Positions 9,589 to 17,923 of a DNA stretch of 64,000 bases are shown piece after piece. The translations under genes and the position numbers were made by a program. The notes under the pieces are model-generated. The model made no database searches. It worked only from the letters and a program-made list of their open reading frames with translations, and was not told where the DNA came from. The stretch's first letter is position 1. Each line of letters starts with the position of its first letter. Location of the stretch: contig NZ_CP100404.1 in the NCBI RefSeq assembly GCF_024218775.1, forward strand, positions 1,240,001 through 1,304,000. The letters are read 5' to 3'. This DNA comes from Haloarcula marina (GTDB lineage: Archaea > Halobacteriota > Halobacteria > Halobacteriales > Haloarculaceae).

Positions 9589-9795
9589 ATGCCGACAGAC
9601 ATCACGACGCGCGTCGTCGAGACGATTCGTGACGTGACGGGCGACGACGGCTGGTGCTCGCGCGCGCAGGTCGACTCGTTGATGGGGGCGACGACCATCG
9701 ACAAGCGAGAGGTCGACCGGGCGCTGAAACGCGCCGTCGCCGAAGGCCGTCTGGAGAAAGACGGCGAGCAGTACCGGCCGACCGACGAGGCGTGA
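9589..9795 (+). CDS. Small winged-helix-like protein
   Basis: A 68-residue protein (MPTDITTRVVETIRDVTGDD). Its pattern of three helices followed by RALKRAVAEGRLEKDGEQYR resembles the second half of a winged helix: recognition helix, then a two-strand wing. The frame is open upstream, but that sequence is the shadow of the acylase gene, so the ATG at 9589 is preferred. It stands between the acylase gene and the PH-domain pair. It could be a DNA-binding regulator or a domain-only protein. Confidence 0.6.
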   Translation: MPTDITTRVVETIRDVTGDDGWCSRAQVDSLMGATTIDKREVDRALKRAVAEGRLEKDGEQYRPTDEA

Positions 9796-9803
9796 CGTGA
9801 CCG

Positions 9804-10394
9804 CTACTCGAAGCCCGCGCGAATCGCCCGGACTTCGGCAAGCACGGCCCGCCACTGGTCGGTGGCTCCGGGGATGTCGTCGCTCTGGTCTTCGTCTCGG
9901 AGTCGCGTCGCCCGGTCGGCGATTCGCTGTTGAATCGCGCCGGGGTCGTCCATCGCTTGCAGCGTGAGTTCGGCCCCCTCGCTCCCGGCGGTGTCGACGG
10001 TGACGGTTCCGTGGCCGAAGACGGTCCCGAGGACGCCCTGCCGGTAGGACGTGTTCTGCACCTTCGCCAGCGGCAGTTCCGTGACCGTCACCGAGAGGAC
10101 GCCGGTGCGGTGGTAGAGCGCCCGCGCGGTCAGGGCGTAGTGTGTCGTCCGTCGCCAGAGCCACACCGCCGCCGTCGGCACGGCGAACGCGAGGCCCGCC
10201 AGCGGCGCGGTGACCGCCAGCCGAAGACCGACGGTCACGCCCGCACCTGCGAGCGCGACCCAGACGAGGGCGGTGAGGACGACCGCCGCGACGACTCCCG
10301 CGGCGACGCCCTGAAACACGACGCGTCGCCGTGGCTGGCCCTGCCAGACGATTTCCTCACCGTCGTCAAGTGTGACCCACTCGGGAGCGGTCAT
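9804..10394 (-). CDS. PH-domain (bPH2, YdbS/YdbT-like) membrane protein
   Basis: A 196-residue protein with two membrane segments near the N-terminus (AAGVVAAVVLTALVWVALAG and the following hydrophobic stretch), then a bacterial-type PH domain (HYALTARALYHRTGVLSVTV, TELPLAKVQNTSYRQGVLGT, TVTVDTAGSEGAELTLQAM). The start ATGA overlaps the stop of the sister gene at 10391, so the two form an operon. The family is membrane-bound and usually uncharacterised. Confidence 0.85.
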   Translation of the reverse strand: MTAPEWVTLDDGEEIVWQGQPRRRVVFQGVAAGVVAAVVLTALVWVALAGAGVTVGLRLAVTAPLAGLAFAVPTAAVWLWRRTTHYALTARALYHRTGVLSVTVTELPLAKVQNTSYRQGVLGTVFGHGTVTVDTAGSEGAELTLQAMDDPGAIQQRIADRATRLRDEDQSDDIPGATDQWRAVLAEVRAIRAGFE

Positions 10395-10963
10395 CCGTCT
10401 CGCTCGCCGGGGTCGGCGTCAGTGACGGATTCGCGGGCCGCCGCCCCGTTGTCCATCGACTGTCTGATGGCTCGCAGTTCGAGTAGAATCTCGTCGAGCA
10501 CGTCCTCTTTCGTCGACTCGTCCGTCTCGCCGTCGGCGTCGCCCTGCGCGCGCTTGACGCGACGGGACAGTTGCTTCTGGACTGCCTGCGGGTCCGTGAC
10601 GCCGTCGAGAATCATCTCGACGCCGGAGCCACCGGCGGTGCTAATCATCACGTCGCCGTAGCCGAAGTACCGGCCCACCGGCCCGACCGAAAACGAGGTA
10701 TTCTGGACCTTCTCGAACTCGATTTCGGTGACGGCGCGGCTGAAGATGCCGGTCTTCTTGTAGACGCCCTTGGTCGTGATGACGTAGTCCGTGTTCTGCT
10801 GTCGGAGGTACGCCGCGGCGATGACGACCAGTCCGAGGCCCAGCAGGAGAATCATCGGAACGCCGACCAGATACGCGCCGTACAGCGACTGACTGGAGGG
10901 CTGGCCCGCCCAGACGATTTCCTCGTCGTCGTCCAACGTGAGCCAGTCGTACTCGCTACTCAT
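10391..10963 (-). CDS. PH-domain (bPH2) membrane protein, sister of the next gene
   Basis: A 190-residue paralogue of the protein at 9804-10394, with the same opening (DWLTLDDDEEIVWAGQP against EWVTLDDGEEIVWQGQP), a membrane hairpin and a PH domain (NTDYVITTKGVYKKTGIFSR, KVQNTSFSVGPVGRYFGYGD). The ATG at 10963 is chosen because the frame upstream of it is not protein-like. It is the first gene of a two-gene operon, with a 4-base overlap. An acidic, possibly coiled region near residues 150-175 follows the domain. Confidence 0.85.
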   Translation of the reverse strand: MSSEYDWLTLDDDEEIVWAGQPSSQSLYGAYLVGVPMILLLGLGLVVIAAAYLRQQNTDYVITTKGVYKKTGIFSRAVTEIEFEKVQNTSFSVGPVGRYFGYGDVMISTAGGSGVEMILDGVTDPQAVQKQLSRRVKRAQGDADGETDESTKEDVLDEILLELRAIRQSMDNGAAARESVTDADPGERDG

Positions 10964-11113
10964 ACCGCCCGGTGCGCGGTCGGCGGAAAAAAGCGTACCG
11001 TCGAGCGGAGAACGAGCGGACAGCCGAAACCGATGCCGCACCGAACTCGCGGTGTCACCACGAGTTCGGCCTTTCGGGTCCAGATTTTTGACCCGGGTGA
11101 AAAAGACGGGGTT

Positions 11114-12082
11114 CTACATGTAGCCGAGGTCGCGCAGGCGCTCCATCAGGTCCTCCTTGTCCTGGGCGCGGCCTGCGCGCTCGGTCGTGTTCTCCATGTC
11201 CTGTAGCCACGCCGGTTCCTCGGCGGACTTGTCGGTCGAGATTTCGCTTCCGAGCGAGCGGAACCCGGCGAAGTACTTCGGCGAGACGGGCACGTCCTCC
11301 TTCTCGATGCCCTCGGGGAGGTCGTCCTGTCCCTGCGGGACGTAGCCCTCTTCGGGGTAGCCCTCGACGGTGTCCGGCACGACGAAGTTCCAGAAGGTCT
11401 CCCACACGTCGGCCTCGGCGAACTGGAGGATGGTCTGGATACGGTCGTGGGGCGGGTAGATGTCGGGGTCGTGACGCGGCGAGAAGAACGTCTCGTCGGC
11501 GCGGGACTCCTGTTCGTCCCAGCGGATACCCGAGATGATGCCGTCGACATCGTGCTCCTCGATGGTGTCGTTGAGCGCGACGGTTTTCAGGAGGTGGTTG
11601 CCGACGTAGGTGTCCAGCAGGAAGGGGAAGGTATCCTCCTCGTATTCGAGGATGTTGCGGACGTGGTGCTGGTTGTGTTCGGAGAGGGCGTCGATGGGGA
11701 TGTCGTCGCCCGGTTCGAGGCCGTGTTCGTCGACGTAGTTACCCACGTCCTCGTTGCGCGCCCAGATGACGTCCAGGTCCCACTCGTCGGCCCAGTGCTC
11801 GACGAACTCGATGAGTTCGTCGAAGTGCTGGTAGTGGTCGATGAAGACGACCGGCGGGACTTCCAGGTCGAAGCGCTCGGCGACTTCCTTGACGAAGTAC
11901 AGCGTCAGCGTCGAGTCCTTGCCGCCGGTCCACATGACGACGGGGTTCTCGTACTGTTCGAGGCCGGTCTTCGTGACCTCGATGGCCTTCTCGATTTTGT
12001 GGTTGGCCGTCGGGTACTCCTCGGGTGCTTCGCCTTCGCCGTCGGTGTAGTCGACGTCGAGGTAGTCGGGGAAGTCGGACAT
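11114..12082 (-). CDS. PP-loop ATP pyrophosphatase of the PAPS-reductase/CysD superfamily
   Basis: A 322-residue enzyme with the P-loop variant TGGKDST (usual SGGKDST) near residue 52 and a CysD-like C-terminus: FRSLGSE, then ERAGRAQDKEDLMERLRDLG. The whole protein contains no cysteine, so it cannot use the catalytic cysteine of true PAPS/APS reductases. Adenylyl transfer (CysD-like) or another AMP-activating reaction is more likely. No CysN GTPase partner is near. The ATG at 12082 begins MSDFPDYLDVDY and lies just downstream of an AT-rich promoter (ctaattatatc on this strand). Confidence 0.75.
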   Translation of the reverse strand: MSDFPDYLDVDYTDGEGEAPEEYPTANHKIEKAIEVTKTGLEQYENPVVMWTGGKDSTLTLYFVKEVAERFDLEVPPVVFIDHYQHFDELIEFVEHWADEWDLDVIWARNEDVGNYVDEHGLEPGDDIPIDALSEHNQHHVRNILEYEEDTFPFLLDTYVGNHLLKTVALNDTIEEHDVDGIISGIRWDEQESRADETFFSPRHDPDIYPPHDRIQTILQFAEADVWETFWNFVVPDTVEGYPEEGYVPQGQDDLPEGIEKEDVPVSPKYFAGFRSLGSEISTDKSAEEPAWLQDMENTTERAGRAQDKEDLMERLRDLGYM

Positions 12083-12204
12083 CGTGTAATGAGATATAAT
12101 TAGCCGGTTGTAAGTGCTTTTTGGAATTCCAGCAAGTGTGCGGGTCGGTACCACTCGCTCCGACGCCGCCTTTTTTCACGCCGAGACGCGTCGAGACGGG
12201 TAGT

Positions 12205-12810
12205 ATGTCCGCCCGCAGTACGGCGGCCGGGGTGTTCCGCCGCTGGATTGCCCTCTACGTCCCCGTCGCAGCACTCGTCCTCGGTGCGAGTGCGCTCGCC
12301 GGGTTCGCTTTGGGGAGCGCCGTCCCGCTGGAGTCGTTCCCGACAGCGCCCGCGAGCGAGTCGGACGCCTTCTTTCCGATGGAACTGACCACCACCGCTA
12401 TCGCCGCTAACAACCTCGTTGCGATGCTCGTCATGCTGTTAGGTGCCGTCTCGGTGGGTATCGTCACCGTCTTCGGCCTCGTGTTGAACGGCCTCGTCAT
12501 CGGCGCCGTCGTCGGCCTCGCGGTCCAACAAGTCGACCCGCTGGTGGTCGCGGCCCTCCTCGTCCCGCACGGCATTATCGAGATTCCGGCGTTGCTCGTC
12601 GTCGCCGCCATCGGTCTCCGCTTCGGTCGTCTCACCGTTCGCTATCTTCGGGGCCTCGAAGACGAACTGCTCACCGAACGGGACCTGCGCGAAGCGGGAT
12701 GGCTGGTCGCCATCGCCGCGGTGATGATTCTGGTCGCCGCGTATATCGAGGCGACGGTCACGCTCGAAATCGCCGAGCGCGTCGCTGGTCGGGAACTGGT
12801 TGGTCGATAG
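12205..12810 (+). CDS. SpoIIM-like (stage II sporulation protein M family) membrane protein
   Basis: A 201-residue membrane protein with five or six hydrophobic helices. The family signature is the PHGIIEIPALLVVAAIGLRF segment near residues 114-133, after NNLVAMLVMLLGAVSVGIVT and the long helix around LVLNGLVIGAVVG. In archaea these proteins have no sporulation role and are unassigned. The ATG at 12205 (MSARSTAAGVF) follows upstream codons that look non-coding. It is divergent from the PP-loop ATPase. Confidence 0.82.
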   Translation: MSARSTAAGVFRRWIALYVPVAALVLGASALAGFALGSAVPLESFPTAPASESDAFFPMELTTTAIAANNLVAMLVMLLGAVSVGIVTVFGLVLNGLVIGAVVGLAVQQVDPLVVAALLVPHGIIEIPALLVVAAIGLRFGRLTVRYLRGLEDELLTERDLREAGWLVAIAAVMILVAAYIEATVTLEIAERVAGRELVGR

Positions 12811-12825
12811 AACCGCGCGGCCGGA

Positions 12826-13428
12826 TTAGCTGATGAACTCGTTGTCCCGCCAGTTGACGCCGTCTTCCTCGTCCTCGTCGGTGGGGTCTTCGACGACGTT
12901 GATGGAGGCGGGTCGCTCCTCGCCGTCGACGATGCGGACGGCTTCGAGTTGCTCGTCGACGGACGCGATAGCGGTCAGTGTCCCCTTCTCGGCGACTTTC
13001 GCGACCTCACAGAGGACCTCGAACATCGCGTACTGGAGCGCGGTGTTCTGGAGGACCGTCTCGCGGTCGCCCTTGAAGCAGGCGTACTCGACGAGTTCCG
13101 ACTCGATTTCCTCCTCTTCCTCTTCGAGTGCGCCCCACTGCGGACCGCCGCCAGAGGACCCAGTGCTCGCCGCGCCGGGCGGCCCCATCTCGTCGGGGTC
13201 TTCCTCGTAGACGCGGTTCTCGGTGACGCTGGCTTTCAGTTGGGCCGTCGGCGTGTACTTGCTCATGCTGTCGTCTTTCGCGACGGCACTCACGATGAGC
13301 GTGTTGTTGCGACGGGTAATTTCTACGTCAGCGATTTCCGGTGGAAGGTCGGGGTCTTCGAAAAAGTCGTATGCATCTTCCAGTGGCAATTCGAGTGTCG
13401 AATGAAGTCTGTATACGCGGCTAGTCAT
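12826..13428 (-). CDS. Conserved-looking acidic cytoplasmic protein, function unknown
   Basis: A 200-residue soluble protein. The N-terminal ~75 residues (VYRLHSTLELPLEDAYDFFE) suggest a compact alpha/beta domain. A glycine/serine linker and an all-glutamate run (EEEEEEIESE) separate it from an alpha/beta second half (CFKGDRETVLQNTALQYAMF). I recognise no family or catalytic motif. A likely TATA box (catataagc on this strand, near 13500) and an inverted repeat at 13537-13555 lie upstream. Confidence 0.7.
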   Translation of the reverse strand: MTSRVYRLHSTLELPLEDAYDFFEDPDLPPEIADVEITRRNNTLIVSAVAKDDSMSKYTPTAQLKASVTENRVYEEDPDEMGPPGAASTGSSGGGPQWGALEEEEEEIESELVEYACFKGDRETVLQNTALQYAMFEVLCEVAKVAEKGTLTAIASVDEQLEAVRIVDGEERPASINVVEDPTDEDEEDGVNWRDNEFIS

Positions 13429-13536
13429 GGTTGGGAGCGTGTGTCAATCGTCCAAGGCCGTCCGCTGACGCTGATGTCATCCCTACATAGGACCCACGTG
13501 CTTATATGACCTGCCCTTCATTCTGACTGTGATGAA

Positions 13537-13555
13537 TGAATGTGATTGTCATTCA
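13537..13555. promoter_or_regulatory. Inverted repeat upstream of a possible TATA box
   Basis: TGAATG and CATTCA flank a 7-base spacer (13543-13549). The element lies upstream of the leftward promoter region near 13500 and just beyond the ferredoxin stop, so it may be an operator or a termination element. Confidence 0.3.
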
Positions 13556-13597
13556 CTCACACGGCACATGGTGACGTTGTCCACTGTTTGAGGCGGG

Positions 13598-13927
13598 TCA
13601 GTCGTCGGCCGCGGCGGCGTCGCCGTCGGCGACGGCGTCGGCCTCGATGCTCGGCGGATACTTCCCTCGGTCGAGGCGGAGGTCCGAGGCCGGACGCGCC
13701 ATGCAGGTCAGCGCGTACTTCTCGCGTTCCGCGTCGGTCAGGCCGCGCGCGGCCGGTTGGACCACGTCGCCCTCGACGATTTCGGCGGAGCAGGCGAGAC
13801 ACATCCCCACGCGACAGGAGTACTCCTGCGCGATGCCTTCCTCGATGCAGCGAGAGAGAATCGTCTGCTTGTCGGAGACCGTAATCTCCTCGCCGGTCCC
13901 GACGAACTCGACGGTGTAGTCGGTCAT
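13598..13927 (-). CDS. 2Fe-2S ferredoxin (plant type)
   Basis: A 109-residue electron carrier. The four cluster ligands are in the plant-type arrangement: Cys38, Cys43 and Cys46 in YSCRVGMCLACSAEI, and Cys75 in YALTCMARP. The C-terminus is a short acidic/alanine tail (DAVADGDAAAADD), as in halophilic ferredoxins. The start chosen is ATG at 13927 (MTDYTVEFVGTGEEITVSD). It is divergent from the geranylgeranyl-reductase-like flavoprotein, which could be its redox partner (inference from position). Confidence 0.92.
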   Translation of the reverse strand: MTDYTVEFVGTGEEITVSDKQTILSRCIEEGIAQEYSCRVGMCLACSAEIVEGDVVQPAARGLTDAEREKYALTCMARPASDLRLDRGKYPPSIEADAVADGDAAAADD

Positions 13928-14029
13928 ACCCCCGCGTTCGGAACCCCCCGGCAAAACTCTTTATTCCCGGCGCTATCCCGGAATCCGACAGTCGGAACGA
14001 TTTTCTCTCTGGGGTTAGGACGAGCGTGC

Positions 14030-15403
14030 ATGACCACACACGAGTACGACGTTGCCGTCGTGGGCGCGGGAACGTCGGGCTGTTACGCCGCCGCGACGCT
14101 CGCCGACGCGGGCTACGACGTCGTCGTCGTCGAACGAAAGGACGCCGAGGAGGCGGGCCACATCGCCTGCGGGGACGCCCTGAAAGGTGCGAGCGACTTC
14201 CCCGAAGCGATTCCGAAGTCCCAACTCGAATCCGCGTTCACGAACACGGACGTCGACCACGGCCGCTTCGAGATTCCCCAAGAGGACACCGTGCTGGAGA
14301 TTCCGGTGCCCGGAGAACTCGCCGTCATCGACCGCTGGGAGTACGGTCGCTGTCTCATCGACGGGGCGGACTCGGCGGGCGCGACGTTCCACTACGACAC
14401 CGTCGTCCAAGACGTGTCGCAGGACGAGTCGGGCGAAGTCACGGGCCTCTCGGCCATCCGGAAGGGCGACCACGTCACCTACGAGGCGGAGATGGTCATC
14501 GACGCCGCGGGGTCGCTCTCGCTGTTGCAGGACAAAGTCGACTTCGAGGACGCCACCTTCGATACGAACGTCCGCTACTCGCAGTTCTGTTCGGCCTACC
14601 GGGAAATCGTCGAAGTCGAGGAACCGGTCGAGTGGGACGACGCCCTCGTGTTCAAGCCCACCGAGCGCTCTGCGGGCTACCTCTGGTACTTCCCGCGCAC
14701 GGAGACGGAGATAAACGTCGGCCTCGGCTTCCAGATGAACGAGGAACCGATGGAACTCGTCGAGGACCTGCGAGCGGACCTCCAAGACCGCGAGGAGTTC
14801 GACGGCGCCGAAGTGACGGACAAACTCGGCGCGGCCCTCCCCACTCGCCGACCCTACGACTCCGCCGTCGCCCCCGGCTACATGGCCGTCGGCGACGCGG
14901 CGGGCCACGTCAACCCCACCACCGGCGGCGGTATCGCCGGGGCGGCCTACGCGGGCAAGTACGCCGCCGAGCAGGCCATCGAGGCAATCGAGGACGGCCG
15001 GACCGACGACGAGAGCGCGCTCTGGGAGTACAACGTCAACGTGATGGACCACTTCGGCGCGCGCTACGCCGCGCTTGACGTGTACAACATCTTCACGACG
15101 GCCTACGACGTGGACGACCTGATGGCGCTGCTGGCCGCGCTGCCGGGCGAGAAACTCGCCGAGGCGCTGTACGGCGGGTCCACGAGTATCGGCCTCGCCC
15201 TCAAAGCGAAGATGGCGGTAAAGAGCTTCGGCCACTGGGGCACCATCTACGACCTCTACCAGACGAAGAATCTCGCCGACCGACTGCTGGACCACTACGA
15301 GTCCTATCCGAGCGACCCCAGCGGATTCGACGCGTGGCAGCGCGAACGGGACGCCATCATGGACGACATCTACGAACTCACCGGCGCAGAGCCGAAGTAC
15401 TGA
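14030..15403 (+). CDS. Geranylgeranyl-reductase-family FAD oxidoreductase
   Basis: A 457-residue flavoprotein. It has the Rossmann FAD motif YDVAVVGAGTSGCYAAATLA near residues 5-24, ending in the ERK acceptor strand, then CGDALKG, and a second FAD motif YMAVGDAAGHVNPTTGGGI near 284-302. This is the layout of archaeal digeranylgeranylglycerophospholipid or menaquinone-saturating reductases, which reduce isoprenoid double bonds of membrane lipids or quinones. Haloarchaea carry several paralogues, so the exact substrate is open. The ferredoxin divergent to it is a plausible electron donor. Confidence 0.85.
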   Translation: MTTHEYDVAVVGAGTSGCYAAATLADAGYDVVVVERKDAEEAGHIACGDALKGASDFPEAIPKSQLESAFTNTDVDHGRFEIPQEDTVLEIPVPGELAVIDRWEYGRCLIDGADSAGATFHYDTVVQDVSQDESGEVTGLSAIRKGDHVTYEAEMVIDAAGSLSLLQDKVDFEDATFDTNVRYSQFCSAYREIVEVEEPVEWDDALVFKPTERSAGYLWYFPRTETEINVGLGFQMNEEPMELVEDLRADLQDREEFDGAEVTDKLGAALPTRRPYDSAVAPGYMAVGDAAGHVNPTTGGGIAGAAYAGKYAAEQAIEAIEDGRTDDESALWEYNVNVMDHFGARYAALDVYNIFTTAYDVDDLMALLAALPGEKLAEALYGGSTSIGLALKAKMAVKSFGHWGTIYDLYQTKNLADRLLDHYESYPSDPSGFDAWQRERDAIMDDIYELTGAEPKY

Positions 15404-15430
15404 GGCGACTCGAACTCGGTTTCTCCCCGC

Positions 15431-16699
15431 TCACCAACAGCGGGCAATCGTCTCGGCGAGGACTGCGATACCGATGTCCAGCGACGCCTCGTCCACGTCG
15501 AACGTCGGCGTGTGGTGGCCGCCGGGGTGGTCCGTGCCGACGCCGACGTACGCTGCGAGGCCGCCCCGCTCTTGGACGCGGTCCATGAGGTAGGTCGCGT
15601 CCTCGCTCCCGCCGAGGTCGTCGCGGTGCAGTCGCGAGGTGACGCCCGTCACGCCTCCGGCCACGTCGTAGACGATGTCTGCCAATTCCGCGTCGCTCTC
15701 GGCGCTGGGTGCTTCGGCCGTCGTTCGAATCTCGGCTTCGCAGTCGTGCATCGCCGCCGCGTGTTCGACGACGGTGTCGGCCCGGTCGCTCATGTACTCT
15801 TTCAGGCGTGTGGTCTCGCCGCGCACTTCGCCCGCGATGCGGGCCGATTCGGGGACGATGTTGGTTGCCGTCCCGCCTTCGACGACGCCCGTATTGACTC
15901 GCGTCGCGCCGTCCTCGTGCCGCCGGATGGCGTGGAGGTTCTGGACGGCCGTCGCGAGGGCCTGCACCGCGTCCCGGCCGGACCCCGGACTCGCGCCCGC
16001 GTGGGCGGACTCGCCGGTGAAGGTCACTTCGAACTGCCGGACCGCGAGGAACCCGTCGACCCCTGCGACGACTTCGCCGGTCGGGTGGTCGAGTCCCACG
16101 TGGACGGCCAGTAACCGGTCTACGTCGTCCAGCACGCCGCTCTCGGCGACGGCCTTCCCGCCGCCGATGACCTCCTCTGCCGGTTGGAACAGGAGTTTGA
16201 ACGTCCCCGAGAAGTCGCTGTCGACGACGGCTTCGAGGACGCCGATACCGAACGTCGCGTGCGCGTCGTGCCCGCAGGCGTGCATGAACCCCACGTTCTC
16301 GGAGCGAAAGCCCGCGTCGGCGGGGACGTGCGTGGTCGCGTCCGACTCGGTGATGGGCAGGGCGTCGATGTCGACTCGCAGGGCCACGGTCGGCCCGTCG
16401 CCGCGTTCGATGGTCGCGAGCGCGCCGGTGAACCCGCCAGCACACGCGTCAAGTACGTCTTCTCGCGCGCCCGCCTCGCGGGCGCGTTCGTGCCACTCGG
16501 CGAGCACGTCGTCGTCGGGGACCGCCATCCGGGCCTCGCCGTCCAGTATCTCCGGGCCGACCAGCAGGTCGTCCACGCCGATTCGCTCGACTTCCTCGAC
16601 GATGCGACTGGTGGTGTAGAACTCGCACCACGCCGGTTCGGGGTGGCGGTGGAGGTCACGGCGCAGTGCTACGAGACGGTCGCGTCGGTCCGCATCCAT
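15431..16699 (-). CDS. M20-family amidohydrolase / aminoacylase
   Basis: A 422-residue zinc amidohydrolase. Metal-site motifs are visible: ALRVDIDALPITE, then MHACGHDAHATFGIGVLEAV, FQPAEEVIGGGKAVAESGV, and HTPTFDVDE near the C-terminus. The family removes acyl groups from amino acids (hippuricase, indole-acetyl-amino-acid hydrolase). Its catalytic domain is split by a dimerisation domain around residues 190-300. ATG 16699 (MDADRRDRLVALRRDLHRHP) is preferred to a TTG three codons earlier. It lies 24 bases downstream of the uS10-like gene and may be co-transcribed. Confidence 0.88.
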   Translation of the reverse strand: MDADRRDRLVALRRDLHRHPEPAWCEFYTTSRIVEEVERIGVDDLLVGPEILDGEARMAVPDDDVLAEWHERAREAGAREDVLDACAGGFTGALATIERGDGPTVALRVDIDALPITESDATTHVPADAGFRSENVGFMHACGHDAHATFGIGVLEAVVDSDFSGTFKLLFQPAEEVIGGGKAVAESGVLDDVDRLLAVHVGLDHPTGEVVAGVDGFLAVRQFEVTFTGESAHAGASPGSGRDAVQALATAVQNLHAIRRHEDGATRVNTGVVEGGTATNIVPESARIAGEVRGETTRLKEYMSDRADTVVEHAAAMHDCEAEIRTTAEAPSAESDAELADIVYDVAGGVTGVTSRLHRDDLGGSEDATYLMDRVQERGGLAAYVGVGTDHPGGHHTPTFDVDEASLDIGIAVLAETIARCW

Positions 16700-16723
16700 G
16701 GGGGCCAAAGGGCCCGCAGGGCC

Positions 16724-17056
16724 TTATGACCCGCTCCCCGGCGGTGTCTTTCGCTCGACGCTCACTTCGAGGTGCATTCCGGGCGGGAGGCCTTCACCGG
16801 CGACGCTCCGGGCGAACTCGTCGTAGCCGACGATGTCTAGCGAGCGCGTGAAGACGGTGTACTCCCACGGGTCGAAGCGGCCGCCATCGGGTCCCAGCGA
16901 CTTCGACTGCGGGACGTGCAGTTTCTCGGGTTCGTCCTGCCGGGGTCCTTTCAGTTGGACGCCTTTGCGCTCGGCGCGGTCTTTGATGTCCGCCACGACG
17001 TCGTCGAGGCGGTGTCGGTCCCCACTCGTGAGTGTCAGGGTCGTGACGAAGGGCAT
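16724..17056 (-). CDS. uS10 (ribosomal protein S10) paralogue
   Basis: A 110-residue protein that aligns by eye over its length with archaeal uS10: an LTSGDRHRLDDVVADI N-terminal helix, GVQLKGP, LHVPQSKS, WEYTVFTRSLDI and GMHLEVSVE. It is clearly diverged from the canonical halophilic S10 I remember. It stands alone rather than beside EF-1alpha in a translation operon. The ATG at 17056 (MPFVTTLTLTSG) matches the expected S10 N-terminus. It could be a specialised ribosomal variant or an antitermination partner like bacterial NusE. Confidence 0.75.
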   Translation of the reverse strand: MPFVTTLTLTSGDRHRLDDVVADIKDRAERKGVQLKGPRQDEPEKLHVPQSKSLGPDGGRFDPWEYTVFTRSLDIVGYDEFARSVAGEGLPPGMHLEVSVERKTPPGSGS

Positions 17057-17250
17057 CTCTGGACGGAGTGTGGCGAGCGCGTGTAAAAGGCCCACCGTTT
17101 CGCGCTTCGTCTCGGCGGCCGGAACTCTGCGGCGTCGCCGGAACGCGTTTAATCCGCCGGTTGCGGGCAGAAAACTGCCGTTCGCGCCCAACCTAGCGGC
17201 TGACGGTGGCTCCGATATTCTCTTAAGTACTGATGTTGTAAAATCCCGTA

Positions 17251-17685
17251 ATGATAGAGGCCACGAGCGCGGGAGCCATCCTCTTTCGCGATACGCGTGG
17301 CCGGCGGGAGTACCTCCTGCTCAAGAGCCGACCCGGCGATTGGGAATTCCCCAAGGGCGGCGTCGAGGGCGACGAGGAACTCCAGCAGACCGCCATCCGC
17401 GAAGTGAAAGAGGAGGCCGGAATCGGTGATTTCCGGCTCTTAGACGGTTTCCGCAAAGACTACGACTACGTCTTCGAGGCGAACGGCAACACCATCCACA
17501 AGACGGTGCACCTGTTCATCGCAAAGTCCTTCGAAGCGTCCGCAGAGCTATCGACCGAACACCGCGACCTGCAGTGGCGCGACTACGACCAGGCAGTCAA
17601 CACCGTCACGCAGGACGGGCCGCGCGAGATACTGAAAGACGCCCACGATTTCCTCGACGAGGAGTTAGAGGACGAGGAAGAGTGA
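17251..17685 (+). CDS. Nudix hydrolase (bis(5'-nucleosyl)-tetraphosphatase-like)
   Basis: A 144-residue pyrophosphohydrolase. The complete Nudix box spans residues 36-58 (G-x5-E-x7-REVKEEAGI), preceded by GDWEFPKG as in Ap4A hydrolases. The C-terminus is acidic (DEELEDEEE). It probably cleaves dinucleoside polyphosphates or another nucleoside-diphosphate compound. The promoter region TCTTAAGTACT lies ~30 bases before the ATG. Confidence 0.9.
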   Translation: MIEATSAGAILFRDTRGRREYLLLKSRPGDWEFPKGGVEGDEELQQTAIREVKEEAGIGDFRLLDGFRKDYDYVFEANGNTIHKTVHLFIAKSFEASAELSTEHRDLQWRDYDQAVNTVTQDGPREILKDAHDFLDEELEDEEE

Positions 17686-17923
17686 CCGCGCCGGTCGGCG
17701 TGAGTGCGGTCAGGTAGCGGTGCCGCCGGGCTATTTTCGGTGGACATCTCCGTGGCTCCGCCTCCGGGGTCGATTGACGGTAGAGCGGGCCCGCTGAGGG
17801 AGCTAGTCACCGGTCGTACCGAGGTAACTCGACCTCATTTCTACACTCGACGGCGCTCAAACAACCGGTTTAGCATCAAATTTATATGTAGTTGGATTGA
17901 GCCTCAAGTTGAGGTATCCACAA

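Noticed and set aside
13928-14029. Near-inverted repeat cccgg...ccggaatccgac between ferredoxin and the flavoprotein gene
   Set aside because: The arms are short and imperfect in GC-rich sequence, so chance is a sufficient explanation.
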